Assembly (NCBI GenBank): GCA_023246445.1
Contig: JAHFIJ010000008.1
Coordinates: forward strand, 1 to 35,191
Source of the DNA: Candidatus Woesearchaeota archaeon
Lineage (GTDB): Archaea > Nanobdellota > Nanobdellia > SCGC-AAA011-G17 > JACQNH01
DNA length: 35,191 nt
Direction: 5' to 3'
Shown: piece after piece, positions 1-8,693 of the stretch
How positions within the stretch are numbered: position 1 is the stretch's first letter
Layout of the letters: the number at the start of each line of letters is the position of its first letter
The notes under the pieces: generated by a model
What the model saw: the letters and a program-made list of their open reading frames with translations, nothing else
Told to the model about the DNA's origin: nothing
Databases searched by the model: none
Program-made: the position numbers and the translations under genes

Positions 1-2
1 CC

Positions 3-650
3 ATTAGATGATAAAGAGTTAAGAATACATAGCCTAGGCACAGGTAAACCAGGAATAATCTTTACATTAAATCTAAGGGAGGGTAATGAAAAAAGAATAG
101 TCGGTTATAAAGCAAAAAATTACCCCCTAGACCTATTGAATTAATAGCTGGAGCAAAAGTCCCAAGACTAAGAAAGTTAGATCCTAAAGAATATTTTGAG
201 CCAATATATGAAACAGAAGAATTAACTCTAGAACCCGGTAATTTTTATATATTAGCCACAAATGAATGTTTTAGATTGCCGGGAACATTATGCGGGACTT
301 TAGTAACCCAAGATCCTACAATGAATGATTATTTAAGAGCTCACTTTGCTGGTTTTATTGATCCTTATTGGGGAACAATGCATGTAATTAATAAAAACAG
401 AAAGATTGAATATATTGAAAAAGAAAGTAGGGGTAAACCTATAACACTGGAAGTAAGAGTCTTGGGGAATCAATCACTTACCGTTTTTCATAGACAAGAA
501 GTATCTAAAGCTATTATTGATCGTGTGGCGGCTCCCCCTGATGTTGTTTATGGTTTAATGAGAGAAGGCGAAATGATGGTTAGCAACTATAATCTTCAAA
601 CAGGACCTACACCTACATTAGCAAAATATTTTAAAGGTTGGGAAAATTAA
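3..650 (+). CDS. dCTP deaminase/dUTPase-superfamily protein, 5' partial and apparently frameshifted near 120-130
   Basis: The ORF at 276..650 extends upstream in the same frame to ~123 (PPRPIELIAGAKVPRLRKLDPKEYFEPIYETEELTLEPGNFYILATNECFRLPGTLCGTLVTQD...). Frame 1 carries PLDDKELRIHSLGTGKPGIIFTLNLREGNEKRIVGYKAKNY up to a CCCCC run at 123-127. DCD/dUTPase-like motifs are recognised by eye. Confidence 0.6.
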
Positions 651-739
651 AGTTCATAGCCATAATCATTATGTAGTCTATATTTTTTGATTCATGGGAA
701 CATTTATTAAGTATAAATTTCTTCATCAAAGGAGGTAAC

Positions 740-1903
740 ATGAGAGATATTTCTGAAAGAGAGCTGGAATTGCCGGATTCAATTCTAGGCAGGTTATCTG
801 AAATTTCTTCAGAACATAAGGAAATAATTTCAATTAGCCTGGGTGAACCTGATTTTGATGCTCCCCTGCCTTTAATACAGGCAATAAAAAAAATAGCCTC
901 AGATTATAAAAAAAATAAATTATCACATTATTCTTCAACAACAGGAAGAACAGATTTAAAAGAGTTAATAATTAATAAATTAAAAAAGAAAAATAAAATT
1001 AATGCAGATCTAAACAATATATTAGTAACCTGCGGTTCTCAAGAAGCATTATTTTCTGGTTTTTTGGCTGCGTTAGATCCTTCTGAGGAAGTAATACTGC
1101 CAAATCCGGGCTACTTAGGTTATATCCCGGCAATAGAATTAGTCAATGGAGTTCCTTTATATGTAAAACTAGAAGAAGAAAATAATTTTGAAATAGATCC
1201 AAATAAAATTAGAGAATTAATAGACAAGAAAAAGACTAAAGTTATATTAATTAATTCCCCCTCAAATCCAACTGGCAATGTTTTATCCAAAAAAGTCCTA
1301 GAAGAAATAGCAGAGATAGCAAGAGAGAATGATCTCTATATATTTTCAGATGAAGCCTATGAAGATTTAATTTACGGCAAAGAGCATATTTCAATTGGTT
1401 CATTAAATGGAATGCAGGACTATGTAGTTTCTTTTTATACTTTTTCAAAATCTTATGCAATGTGTGGTTTTAGATTAGGTTATGCAGTTGGTCCTGAAGA
1501 GATAATAAGCGCAATGGCTAAATCAGTTCATTATATTACAATTTCCCCGCCTACAATCTCGCAGCTAGTCGGCATTGAAGCCTTAAAATTACCCTACAAA
1601 TACATAGAAGAAATGAAGAAGGAATATGACAGAAGAAGAAGATTTATTGTTGGAAGATTAAATGAAACTGGATTAAAAACTAAAATGCCGGATGGTGCTT
1701 TTTATACTTTTTCAAATATTACAAAAGTTACAGATAAATCAAGTCTAACATTTGCTAAAGAATTATTAAATAAAGCCAAAGTAGCAGTTATCCCTGGAAC
1801 AGAATTTGGTAGGTTTGGAGAGGGTTTTATCAGATGTTCTTACGCTGCTAAATTTGAATTAATAGAAAAAGCAATGGATAGAATTGAAAAATTTCTAAAA
1901 TAG
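740..1903 (+). CDS. Pyridoxal-phosphate-dependent aminotransferase, class I/II (aspartate aminotransferase-like)
   Basis: Motifs NSPSNPTGNV, SDEAYEDLIY, SFSK-like FYTFSKSYAMCGFRLGY, and FIRCSYA. An RBS-like aaaggaggt precedes the ATG. Confidence 0.93.
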   Translation: MRDISERELELPDSILGRLSEISSEHKEIISISLGEPDFDAPLPLIQAIKKIASDYKKNKLSHYSSTTGRTDLKELIINKLKKKNKINADLNNILVTCGSQEALFSGFLAALDPSEEVILPNPGYLGYIPAIELVNGVPLYVKLEEENNFEIDPNKIRELIDKKKTKVILINSPSNPTGNVLSKKVLEEIAEIARENDLYIFSDEAYEDLIYGKEHISIGSLNGMQDYVVSFYTFSKSYAMCGFRLGYAVGPEEIISAMAKSVHYITISPPTISQLVGIEALKLPYKYIEEMKKEYDRRRRFIVGRLNETGLKTKMPDGAFYTFSNITKVTDKSSLTFAKELLNKAKVAVIPGTEFGRFGEGFIRCSYAAKFELIEKAMDRIEKFLK

Positions 1904-2003
1904 CCTCAAAAACAGTTATATCCTTCCCTGTAGGTTTATTAAAATTACTTTAAAGTAGTAAAAATATAGAAAGATTTAAAAAGGGCTTATTCTATTTAGA
2001 TAT

Positions 2004-2513
2004 ATGGTAATGATTTATTATGGGGCCTATGTTGGTGAGGCAATTAAAATAGCGAATAGAGGAGCGATTTTATCGCCTTTGGAAGAGGAGATAGAATTCT
2101 TAAAAACCCACCATAAACCAGATGCTAAAAATAAACTTGCAATGGAAATTAATAGTGGCAAAAGTTTTGAAGAATTAGCTATAGAGGGATTAAAAGGACA
2201 ATATAATGAAAGGGAATTTGAACAAAGAGTTAGAAATGTTTTTGTAAGACCTGATTTAGCTTCAGCTTTATTAGATATAAGAGGAATTAATGGTTTGGTT
2301 TTAGCAGTAGAAACAGACCTAAAAATTAATCTGAATATCCCCCAAATACTAATCCCTAAAAGCGTAAATATAAAAGCTTTGAAAGAAGTTCACATGCGGA
2401 ATGTTGATCAACCAGACATAGAAAGGGTAAAAGAAGCATTTAGTAAATACGATCCCAATTTCATTTGCACAGCTTATTTACCAATTTCATTTCCATTTGC
2501 ACAGCTTATTTAA
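2004..2513 (+). CDS. Hypothetical protein
   Basis: 169-aa ORF with codon usage typical of the window. Its 3' end carries a short tandem duplication. Confidence 0.65.
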   Translation: MVMIYYGAYVGEAIKIANRGAILSPLEEEIEFLKTHHKPDAKNKLAMEINSGKSFEELAIEGLKGQYNEREFEQRVRNVFVRPDLASALLDIRGINGLVLAVETDLKINLNIPQILIPKSVNIKALKEVHMRNVDQPDIERVKEAFSKYDPNFICTAYLPISFPFAQLI

Positions 2514-3354
2514 CATGAAACTCTACTATATCATTATCTTCTAATTTATGGCTTAAACCACCCATCTGTCCTTTAAATTTTACACTTTTTCCCCAGATTC
2601 GGGCATATTTAAATTTCTTTAAAAAATCCTTATGAACTAATTCAGCTAAATCTTTTACATTGGAATTAACCTTCAAAGCAATTGCTATATCTTCAACTTT
2701 TTTTCCGGGCTGTTTTGTAAACACTTTAATCAAACCAATATTTCTCCAAATTAAATCTTTTATTGATTCTTCATTATTAAAAACCGTTTGTCTTGTGTCT
2801 ACCTCATTTTTTATTAATTCTTTATCTATTAATTGCTTTTCTTCCGGAGTATTAAAAAATATTACTAGTAATTCTACTTGTTTTATAATAGATATATAAG
2901 CAGGTCCTTCTTTTTTCTTGCTGTAATTTTCAACTATAGATGGCAATTCAACAACCTGGACTTTAATTCCAGAATAATCCATCATCCCTATTTCTGGTTT
3001 TTTAGTTGTAAACTCTGATTCAGATATCTCAACATCTGCATTTGTTAATTTTTTTAAAATATAACTTTTGCCTGTATTTGTTGTGCCTATAAAACAAACA
3101 GTTGCAGCACCATCCTTTTTTAAGCTGAAGCCATGTTTCCCCCCACCCTTCTTTTTTTGAATTTTTTCTTTGAGTATTAATTCCTTATATCTAGCCATCC
3201 TTTTTTTTATCTCAGCCCTTAACACCTCTCCACCTTTGTGGGTAGGAGCTTCAGATAGCATCTTCTTCAAAGCCTGTAACTTTTCCTCATTGGTTTCTGC
3301 TTTGGCAAAATTCTGCTCTGCTAATTGATATCCTACAGTTGTATTAGTTGGCAT
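2506..3354 (-). CDS. OBG/DRG-family GTPase-like protein with C-terminal TGS domain
   Basis: N-terminal AEIKKRMARYKELI, P-loop CFIGTTNTGKSYILKKLTNA, ARIWGKSVKFKGQMGGLSHKLEDNDIVEFHVK (TGS). Confidence 0.85.
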   Translation of the reverse strand: MPTNTTVGYQLAEQNFAKAETNEEKLQALKKMLSEAPTHKGGEVLRAEIKKRMARYKELILKEKIQKKKGGGKHGFSLKKDGAATVCFIGTTNTGKSYILKKLTNADVEISESEFTTKKPEIGMMDYSGIKVQVVELPSIVENYSKKKEGPAYISIIKQVELLVIFFNTPEEKQLIDKELIKNEVDTRQTVFNNEESIKDLIWRNIGLIKVFTKQPGKKVEDIAIALKVNSNVKDLAELVHKDFLKKFKYARIWGKSVKFKGQMGGLSHKLEDNDIVEFHVK

Positions 3355-3430
3355 GAATTTAGATAAATTCTCGGGGTTTTAAACATTTTGGATAATAAAC
3401 TTTATATTTACTTCTTTTCTTATTTTTATA

Positions 3431-3655
3431 ATGAAATTAAACATTAAAGTAATTCCAAACTCAAAGCAGGAAAAAGTAATCCAGGAAGAAAACAGATTAA
3501 AAGTCTGTCTTAAATCCAGGGCTTTAGAAGGAAAAGCGAATAAAGCTTTAATTCAATTACTGGCAAAACATTTTAACACTAAAAAGAGCAATATTAATAT
3601 AATCATAGGATTAAAATCTAGGAAAAAAGTAGTAGAAATAAAAAATGAAACTTGA
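3431..3655 (+). CDS. DUF167/YggU family protein
   Basis: MKLNIKVIPNSKQEKVIQEENRLKVCLKSRALEGKANKALIQLLAKHF...IIIGLKSRKKVVEI is the characteristic DUF167 pattern. Confidence 0.85.
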   Translation: MKLNIKVIPNSKQEKVIQEENRLKVCLKSRALEGKANKALIQLLAKHFNTKKSNINIIIGLKSRKKVVEIKNET

Positions 3656-3845
3656 ACATTCCTTAATGCAAGACTTAGGCAGAATAGAAGCCTTCTGTAT
3701 ATTATATGGTATTAAACCAATTGAAATTAAAACAACAACAGAACATGGTTGTAAAGAGTGGGTATATTTCTTTTCAGATAATCTTGGCGGCTATACAATA
3801 GATGGAATTAAAGCGTCTATAAGGGAAAAGGTTTTGGAAAATTAA
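3645..3845 (+). CDS. Hypothetical protein
   Basis: 66-aa ORF overlapping the preceding gene by 11 nt. Plausible operon member. Confidence 0.5.
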   Translation: MKLEHSLMQDLGRIEAFCILYGIKPIEIKTTTEHGCKEWVYFFSDNLGGYTIDGIKASIREKVLEN

Positions 3846-3898
3846 TCATTAATTTACATATCCCAAAATTATTTAAATACTAATCTCGATGTTAAATT

Positions 3899-4165
3899 AT
3901 GCCAAATGCAATAGATATATTTTCAGATAGAATTAGAATTTTACAAGGCCTTACAAAAGAATATCCTGAAAGAAATGAGCTTGAAAGACTAGTTACACAT
4001 CTCGCTAAAACAATCAAAAGCAGGAATTTAAAAAATCCAACAGATAAAGAAGCACATTACGAATGGCGGCAAAAAGTAGCAGATGCATGGCAACTCTACA
4101 AATTATCAGGTGGAAAAGGGGATAGCTTAGCATCTTTTTACTTAAATAATAAAGAACTGTTTTAA
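3899..4165 (+). CDS. Hypothetical protein
   Basis: 88-aa ORF with a low-repeat, native-looking composition. Confidence 0.6.
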   Translation: MPNAIDIFSDRIRILQGLTKEYPERNELERLVTHLAKTIKSRNLKNPTDKEAHYEWRQKVADAWQLYKLSGGKGDSLASFYLNNKELF

Positions 4166-4171
4166 AATAAT

Positions 4172-6241
4172 TTAAATATTATAAACCTGCGATACATGTC
4201 CTGTTTTCTCTAATCTTATTATATTTTCAGCAAAGCTTTCTATCTTGCTTTCATGTGATACTATTATAATCTGTTCAGCATTTAATTCTTTTATTACATC
4301 TCTTAACTTGTCTAACTGCTCTTCAGAAAATCCGTCAGTAGGCTCATCTAATATAATCAAATTATTTGTTTTTATAGTGGAATATATCGTATTTAATACT
4401 TTATTTAATGCTAATCTATAAGCCAGGGCAACAGCAGTCTTCTCACCACCTGATAAATTAGTATATTCAATATCATACCCATTTTGGATTATTAAAGGAG
4501 TAAACTCGTAATTCAATTTAACATTTATATTCTCGCTGTTTATTAATAAGGAAAAAAACCTCTGGAAAAAACTGTTAAATTCCTGGTTTAACTTTAACAT
4601 TACTGTCTTCTCAATTGCACTTGTTATAGTAATTAAGGAATTTGAAAAGAATTCATTTAGCCTTATAATCCTATCCAATTTTTTCTTAGCTTCTTTTTTA
4701 ACATTTATCTCTTCAGTTATTTTGATAATAAATATCTCGTTATTTTCTATATCGCTCTTTATTGCCTGCTGTTTTATTAATAATTTTTTCTCTTCATATC
4801 TTAAGTCTTCTAATCTTTTTCTTATTTCCAGGAATTCATTTTCAATATTGCTGTAATCTGATAATTTTTCGTTTAATTCCAAATTTTTCTCCTTAAGCTC
4901 TTTAATTTCCTTCTCAGAAACATTAATTTGTTCTTTAAGAAGGTTAAAACCATCATTAAAATCTCCTAGGCTCTCATTCTTAAATTTAATTAATTCATAT
5001 CTGGACTTTTGCTCATTTAAATCCTGCACCCACATATCTTTTTTGTTTATCTCTTCAGAAATCCTGGAAAGGTCATTTATTAGCTGGTTTAATCTTATTT
5101 TAGAATCCACTATAATCTTAAATTGCTGGTCAGTTATAGAAGATTTGTGGGCATGTCCAACCTTCTGAAAACATAAAGGGCAGTTATCAATGGTTTTAAT
5201 CTGGTCTATAATCTCTTCAGAAGCCCTTATATTAGCCTTAATTTTCCCCATATTTTCAGTTATTAAAGCCCGGTTATTGATTAAATTCCTTAAAACAATC
5301 CTTTCATTCTCAATGTTTTCAATAATCTTATTATCAATTTTATTATCTAATCTTAATTCTTTCTCTAAATTTTCTATTTTAATCTTTAAATTATTCTTAT
5401 TATCTGACAATTTTTCAATTTGCAATTCCATATTTTTTATGTTATTATTTGTAACATTAGCTAAACTTTTAATTTCTCTTAAGGATTTTAATTTCTCTTC
5501 CATAACATTTAAAGAGTTATCAGCATCCTTTAATTCCCCGTATTTTAGTTCTATTTCTTTCATAACAGGCTTCAGCACTTTTTCTAATTCCTCTTTCTTG
5601 TTTTTTAACATTCTGAGATCTTCTTCTTTGTATTCTAAGTCAGAAATAAATCCCTTTAACTCTTCTCTTCTTTCCCTTAACACTCTTGAAAAAATTATGG
5701 TATTTTCCTTTATTCTGCTGTATTTATCTATTCCAAAAACCTTTCTTAAAGTTTCCAATCTTAATTCTTTATCCCCTAATAATATGCTTTTCATCTCTTC
5801 CTGTGGTGTAAAAACCGTATAATAAAAAATTAAATCTTTGGATTTAGTTAAATACTCTTTGGGGTAATTTAATAATTCTAATATGATTTGCTTCAACTCT
5901 ACTGGTGTTTTAACATTCTCTTCATTGTTTATAACTATCTTCCCAGGCATTTGATTTATATTAGAGTCTCTTTTTAATTTCCTTTCAATTATTATGTCTT
6001 TATCATCAATTGAAAAATTTAATCTTACTAATCCATCGCTTTCACCGTTTCTTAATATCGCATTTCCTGTCAGGAAACCCCTGCTTATCCCAAATAATGC
6101 AAAGCATAATCCTAATAAAACAGTAGATTTCCCAGAGCCTATATCTCCTGACAATAGGGTTATCCCTTTATTAAAGATAATCTCCTGGTCTACAAAACTT
6201 CTTATATTTTTTAGCATTATTGAATTAATTTTCATTTTCAA
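4172..6241 (-). CDS. rad50: DNA double-strand break repair ATPase Rad50 (SMC-like)
   Basis: Walker A GDIGSGKSTVLLGLCFALFG, zinc hook CPLC, signature LSGGEKTAVALAYRLAL, Walker B LIILDEPTDGF. Overlaps mre11. Confidence 0.96.
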   Translation of the reverse strand: MKMKINSIMLKNIRSFVDQEIIFNKGITLLSGDIGSGKSTVLLGLCFALFGISRGFLTGNAILRNGESDGLVRLNFSIDDKDIIIERKLKRDSNINQMPGKIVINNEENVKTPVELKQIILELLNYPKEYLTKSKDLIFYYTVFTPQEEMKSILLGDKELRLETLRKVFGIDKYSRIKENTIIFSRVLRERREELKGFISDLEYKEEDLRMLKNKKEELEKVLKPVMKEIELKYGELKDADNSLNVMEEKLKSLREIKSLANVTNNNIKNMELQIEKLSDNKNNLKIKIENLEKELRLDNKIDNKIIENIENERIVLRNLINNRALITENMGKIKANIRASEEIIDQIKTIDNCPLCFQKVGHAHKSSITDQQFKIIVDSKIRLNQLINDLSRISEEINKKDMWVQDLNEQKSRYELIKFKNESLGDFNDGFNLLKEQINVSEKEIKELKEKNLELNEKLSDYSNIENEFLEIRKRLEDLRYEEKKLLIKQQAIKSDIENNEIFIIKITEEINVKKEAKKKLDRIIRLNEFFSNSLITITSAIEKTVMLKLNQEFNSFFQRFFSLLINSENINVKLNYEFTPLIIQNGYDIEYTNLSGGEKTAVALAYRLALNKVLNTIYSTIKTNNLIILDEPTDGFSEEQLDKLRDVIKELNAEQIIIVSHESKIESFAENIIRLEKTGHVSQVYNI

Positions 6242-7406
6242 ATAAATCCATTATTTTTAATCCATTTTTTACATCTTCTTTTAACCTATTTTCAAAATCA
6301 TTTACAGTTTCACCCTCTTCTTTTTCTTTATTCATAATATTAAGCAGATTTATTACTTCACTAATCTTAAAATCATTAATTAATTCCTTATTCTCTTCTA
6401 TAACTCTTAATTCTATATCTTCAACCTTATCTTCAACCTTAATCTCTTCATATTCTTTAGAAGTTAATTTTCCTGTATTCTTTAAAACTATATAAGCATC
6501 CTTTAAATTATTCAAATTAAAATTAATATCTGATGGATTCCCTTCTTTTAATCCACCCTCAACTCTTATTAAAACAATTTTATCTTTTACGTCTTTTACA
6601 TTTTTTAATTCTTCTTCTATCTGATAAGGGCTTTTATTATCTGCATTAATCTTAACTTTTAATACTTCTTTTAATTTAATTTCTTCTCTTTTAATATTTA
6701 ACTTCTCATCCACAATATAAAACCCCCCATGTTCTAAACTCTCTAATTCGCTAAAATTATTAGGGAATAAAGGCCCTGGATAAGCTACTATAGAGTTTTT
6801 TCCGATTTCCTTGGTAAAAACATAATGAACGTGCCCTGCAGCATAATAATTAAAATTTTTAGGCAATAATCCCAAAGATAAAGCAGTAAATGGTAAATTT
6901 GATGGCATAAATTCAGTAATTCCTGAATGCAGAATAAATATCTTAAATCCCTCTTCTCTTTCTAATTCTTCCTTATTTAAATTATCAAATCTTGAAAGCT
7001 CTAAAGAAGCCCTTAATCCCAGCATTCCAGTTATTTTTGTATTTGTTTTTTTATCTATTGTAAATTTTAAATTATTTTCAAATTGTCTATAAACATTTGT
7101 AACTAATCCAGCCTTCTCAAAAACATCTAATATAGTTTTTCCTGAAGGAGAGAAATCATGAGATCCAGGCACTAAGTAAATGCCTATATTTTCATCTTTC
7201 AACCGCTTTAATTCCACTGTAGCCTGTTTTATTAGATCAATCTGTGGTATAGCTGTATTAAATAAATCCCCAGCTATTATAACAAAATCAACATTTTCTT
7301 TTAAGCAGATATTAACTGCTGTTTTAAAAGCATTAATGCCCAGTTCCTTTAATTTTTCTTCTATCCAGCCTCCTATATGGCAGTCAGATATATGTGCAAA
7401 TTTCAT
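6225..7406 (-). CDS. mre11: DNA repair exonuclease Mre11
   Basis: MKFAHISDCHIGG, VIIAGDLFNTA, LVPGSHD, YYAAGHVHYV metallophosphoesterase motifs. Immediately upstream of rad50. Confidence 0.95.
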   Translation of the reverse strand: MKFAHISDCHIGGWIEEKLKELGINAFKTAVNICLKENVDFVIIAGDLFNTAIPQIDLIKQATVELKRLKDENIGIYLVPGSHDFSPSGKTILDVFEKAGLVTNVYRQFENNLKFTIDKKTNTKITGMLGLRASLELSRFDNLNKEELEREEGFKIFILHSGITEFMPSNLPFTALSLGLLPKNFNYYAAGHVHYVFTKEIGKNSIVAYPGPLFPNNFSELESLEHGGFYIVDEKLNIKREEIKLKEVLKVKINADNKSPYQIEEELKNVKDVKDKIVLIRVEGGLKEGNPSDINFNLNNLKDAYIVLKNTGKLTSKEYEEIKVEDKVEDIELRVIEENKELINDFKISEVINLLNIMNKEKEEGETVNDFENRLKEDVKNGLKIMDLFENEN

Positions 7407-7488
7407 CTATTAAAGAATTAGCCCTTGATTATAATAAGATAACTATCCTGTGTTATATATAAAGAAAAATATAAAAAAGAAAGAGTAT

Positions 7489-7869
7489 CTAATTTGTGTA
7501 TTCAGATACTGCACAGGATACACCATCTATCCTTTGCATTGCAATATTGTTTTCAGGACAACTTTGTGTTACCCATTCTCCGTTTGAACATGTTACATAT
7601 AATCCCCTTGCCCTGTCAATAACATGCTGATTACCCTCTTCAACATCTAAACATTCATTATTACCTGCACCTACAACTTGTTTAGGCTGACTCTTAGGTT
7701 GACCACTAAATCCCTCTGTAACACTGCTTCTTGAATCACTGGAATAATCTGCTCTTAAAGTAGGAGCCACATCCACCACTGGTCTTCCAGTATAAGTCCC
7801 TACACTAGTAAATAAAAATCCTGCAAATATCACAATTATTGCTATTGTGTATAAATATTTTTCTTCCAC
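7489..7869 (-). CDS. Small membrane-anchored protein with four-Cys ectodomain (paralogue A)
   Basis: N-terminal TM MEEKYLYTIAIIVIFAGFLFTSVGTYTGR. Ectodomain spacing C-x20-C-x9-C-x14-C. Tandem with two paralogues. Confidence 0.85.
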   Translation of the reverse strand: MEEKYLYTIAIIVIFAGFLFTSVGTYTGRPVVDVAPTLRADYSSDSRSSVTEGFSGQPKSQPKQVVGAGNNECLDVEEGNQHVIDRARGLYVTCSNGEWVTQSCPENNIAMQRIDGVSCAVSEYTN

Positions 7870-7994
7870 TTTTTTTCACCTCTTGAGTGTTTATTTAAAC
7901 GTTAATACTATTATTTATCTAGCATATATAAATATTTCTATTGTTAAAAACCACTATTAAGTAAAAAATAAAAAGAGTTTTTCCTAAAGAAAAA

Positions 7995-8312
7995 CTATGC
8001 TAAACACACAACATAATCCCCTCTTTGTAGGGCTTGTTCACCAGGATGACAATATTTTTCTACTCTGCTGCCATCAACACATACTTCATATGCACCATTA
8101 TCTTGGTCTACTACACTTTCCATTCCCTCTTCAGATGGTAAACAACCAGCAGCACTGCTAACATACTGCTCAGCTATCTCTCTATCCTGCCCCTCATCCT
8201 GCTCAATGCTTGATACTCTACCAGTATAAGTCCCTACACTAGTAAATAAAAATCCTGCAAATATCACAATTATTGCTATTGTATATAAATATTTTTCTTC
8301 CACTTTTTTCAC
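7995..8312 (-). CDS. Small membrane-anchored protein with four-Cys ectodomain (paralogue B)
   Basis: Same TM segment as paralogue A. Ectodomain C-x20-C-x9-C-x14-C. Confidence 0.85.
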   Translation of the reverse strand: MKKVEEKYLYTIAIIVIFAGFLFTSVGTYTGRVSSIEQDEGQDREIAEQYVSSAAGCLPSEEGMESVVDQDNGAYEVCVDGSRVEKYCHPGEQALQRGDYVVCLA

Positions 8313-8323
8313 CTCTTTGTTAA

Positions 8324-8617
8324 TTATGCCCTCACATTTACATTACTTTGAACACATTGGACAACACTCCCACTCCCTAAAAATGCTCTTTCACCTGCAT
8401 CACATTGATATGATTCCCATCTATAATCCTCACATACTGCATAAGTTCCTGCATCTATGTTGTCATCATAATTATTTATCACTGCTTCCTGCCCATTTTG
8501 AGTGCAGTCAATTCCAACTACATTACCACTTAAATTACCGCCACTTGTAAATAAAAAAGATAAAGCTACTACCACCACAAATAAAGCTAATAAATATTTT
8601 TCTTCCACTTTTTTCAC
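8324..8617 (-). CDS. Small membrane-anchored protein with four-Cys ectodomain (paralogue C)
   Basis: Related TM segment MEEKYLLALFVVVVALSFLFTSGGNLSGN. Ectodomain C-x23-C-x9-C-x15-C. Confidence 0.83.
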   Translation of the reverse strand: MKKVEEKYLLALFVVVVALSFLFTSGGNLSGNVVGIDCTQNGQEAVINNYDDNIDAGTYAVCEDYRWESYQCDAGERAFLGSGSVVQCVQSNVNVRA

Positions 8618-8693
8618 CTCTTTAAAGTATTGCTTGTAGTTATAATATAATCACTTATAAAGATTTCTATTCAAAAAAACTACTTTAAAGTGA

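Noticed and set aside
1251-1460. Other short antisense ORFs (e.g. 1251..1460, 2660..2899, 8317..8550, 9958..10380, 12506..12697, 15035..15259, 16032..16238, 16477..16680, 17128..17460, 17721..17903, 19858..20085, 21248..21553, 21910..22272, 22802..23014, 24843..25064, 30659..30850)
   Set aside because: Opposite strand of better-supported genes with skewed composition.
5190-5822. 210-aa plus-strand ORF and similar antisense ORFs in rad50/mre11 (5994..6245, 7180..7413)
   Set aside because: Low-complexity F/S/L-rich translations antisense to well-conserved genes.
7489-8617. Calling the four-Cys ectodomains peritrophin-A/chitin-binding domains
   Set aside because: Only cysteine spacing is loosely similar. 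There are four rather than six cysteines and no other support.
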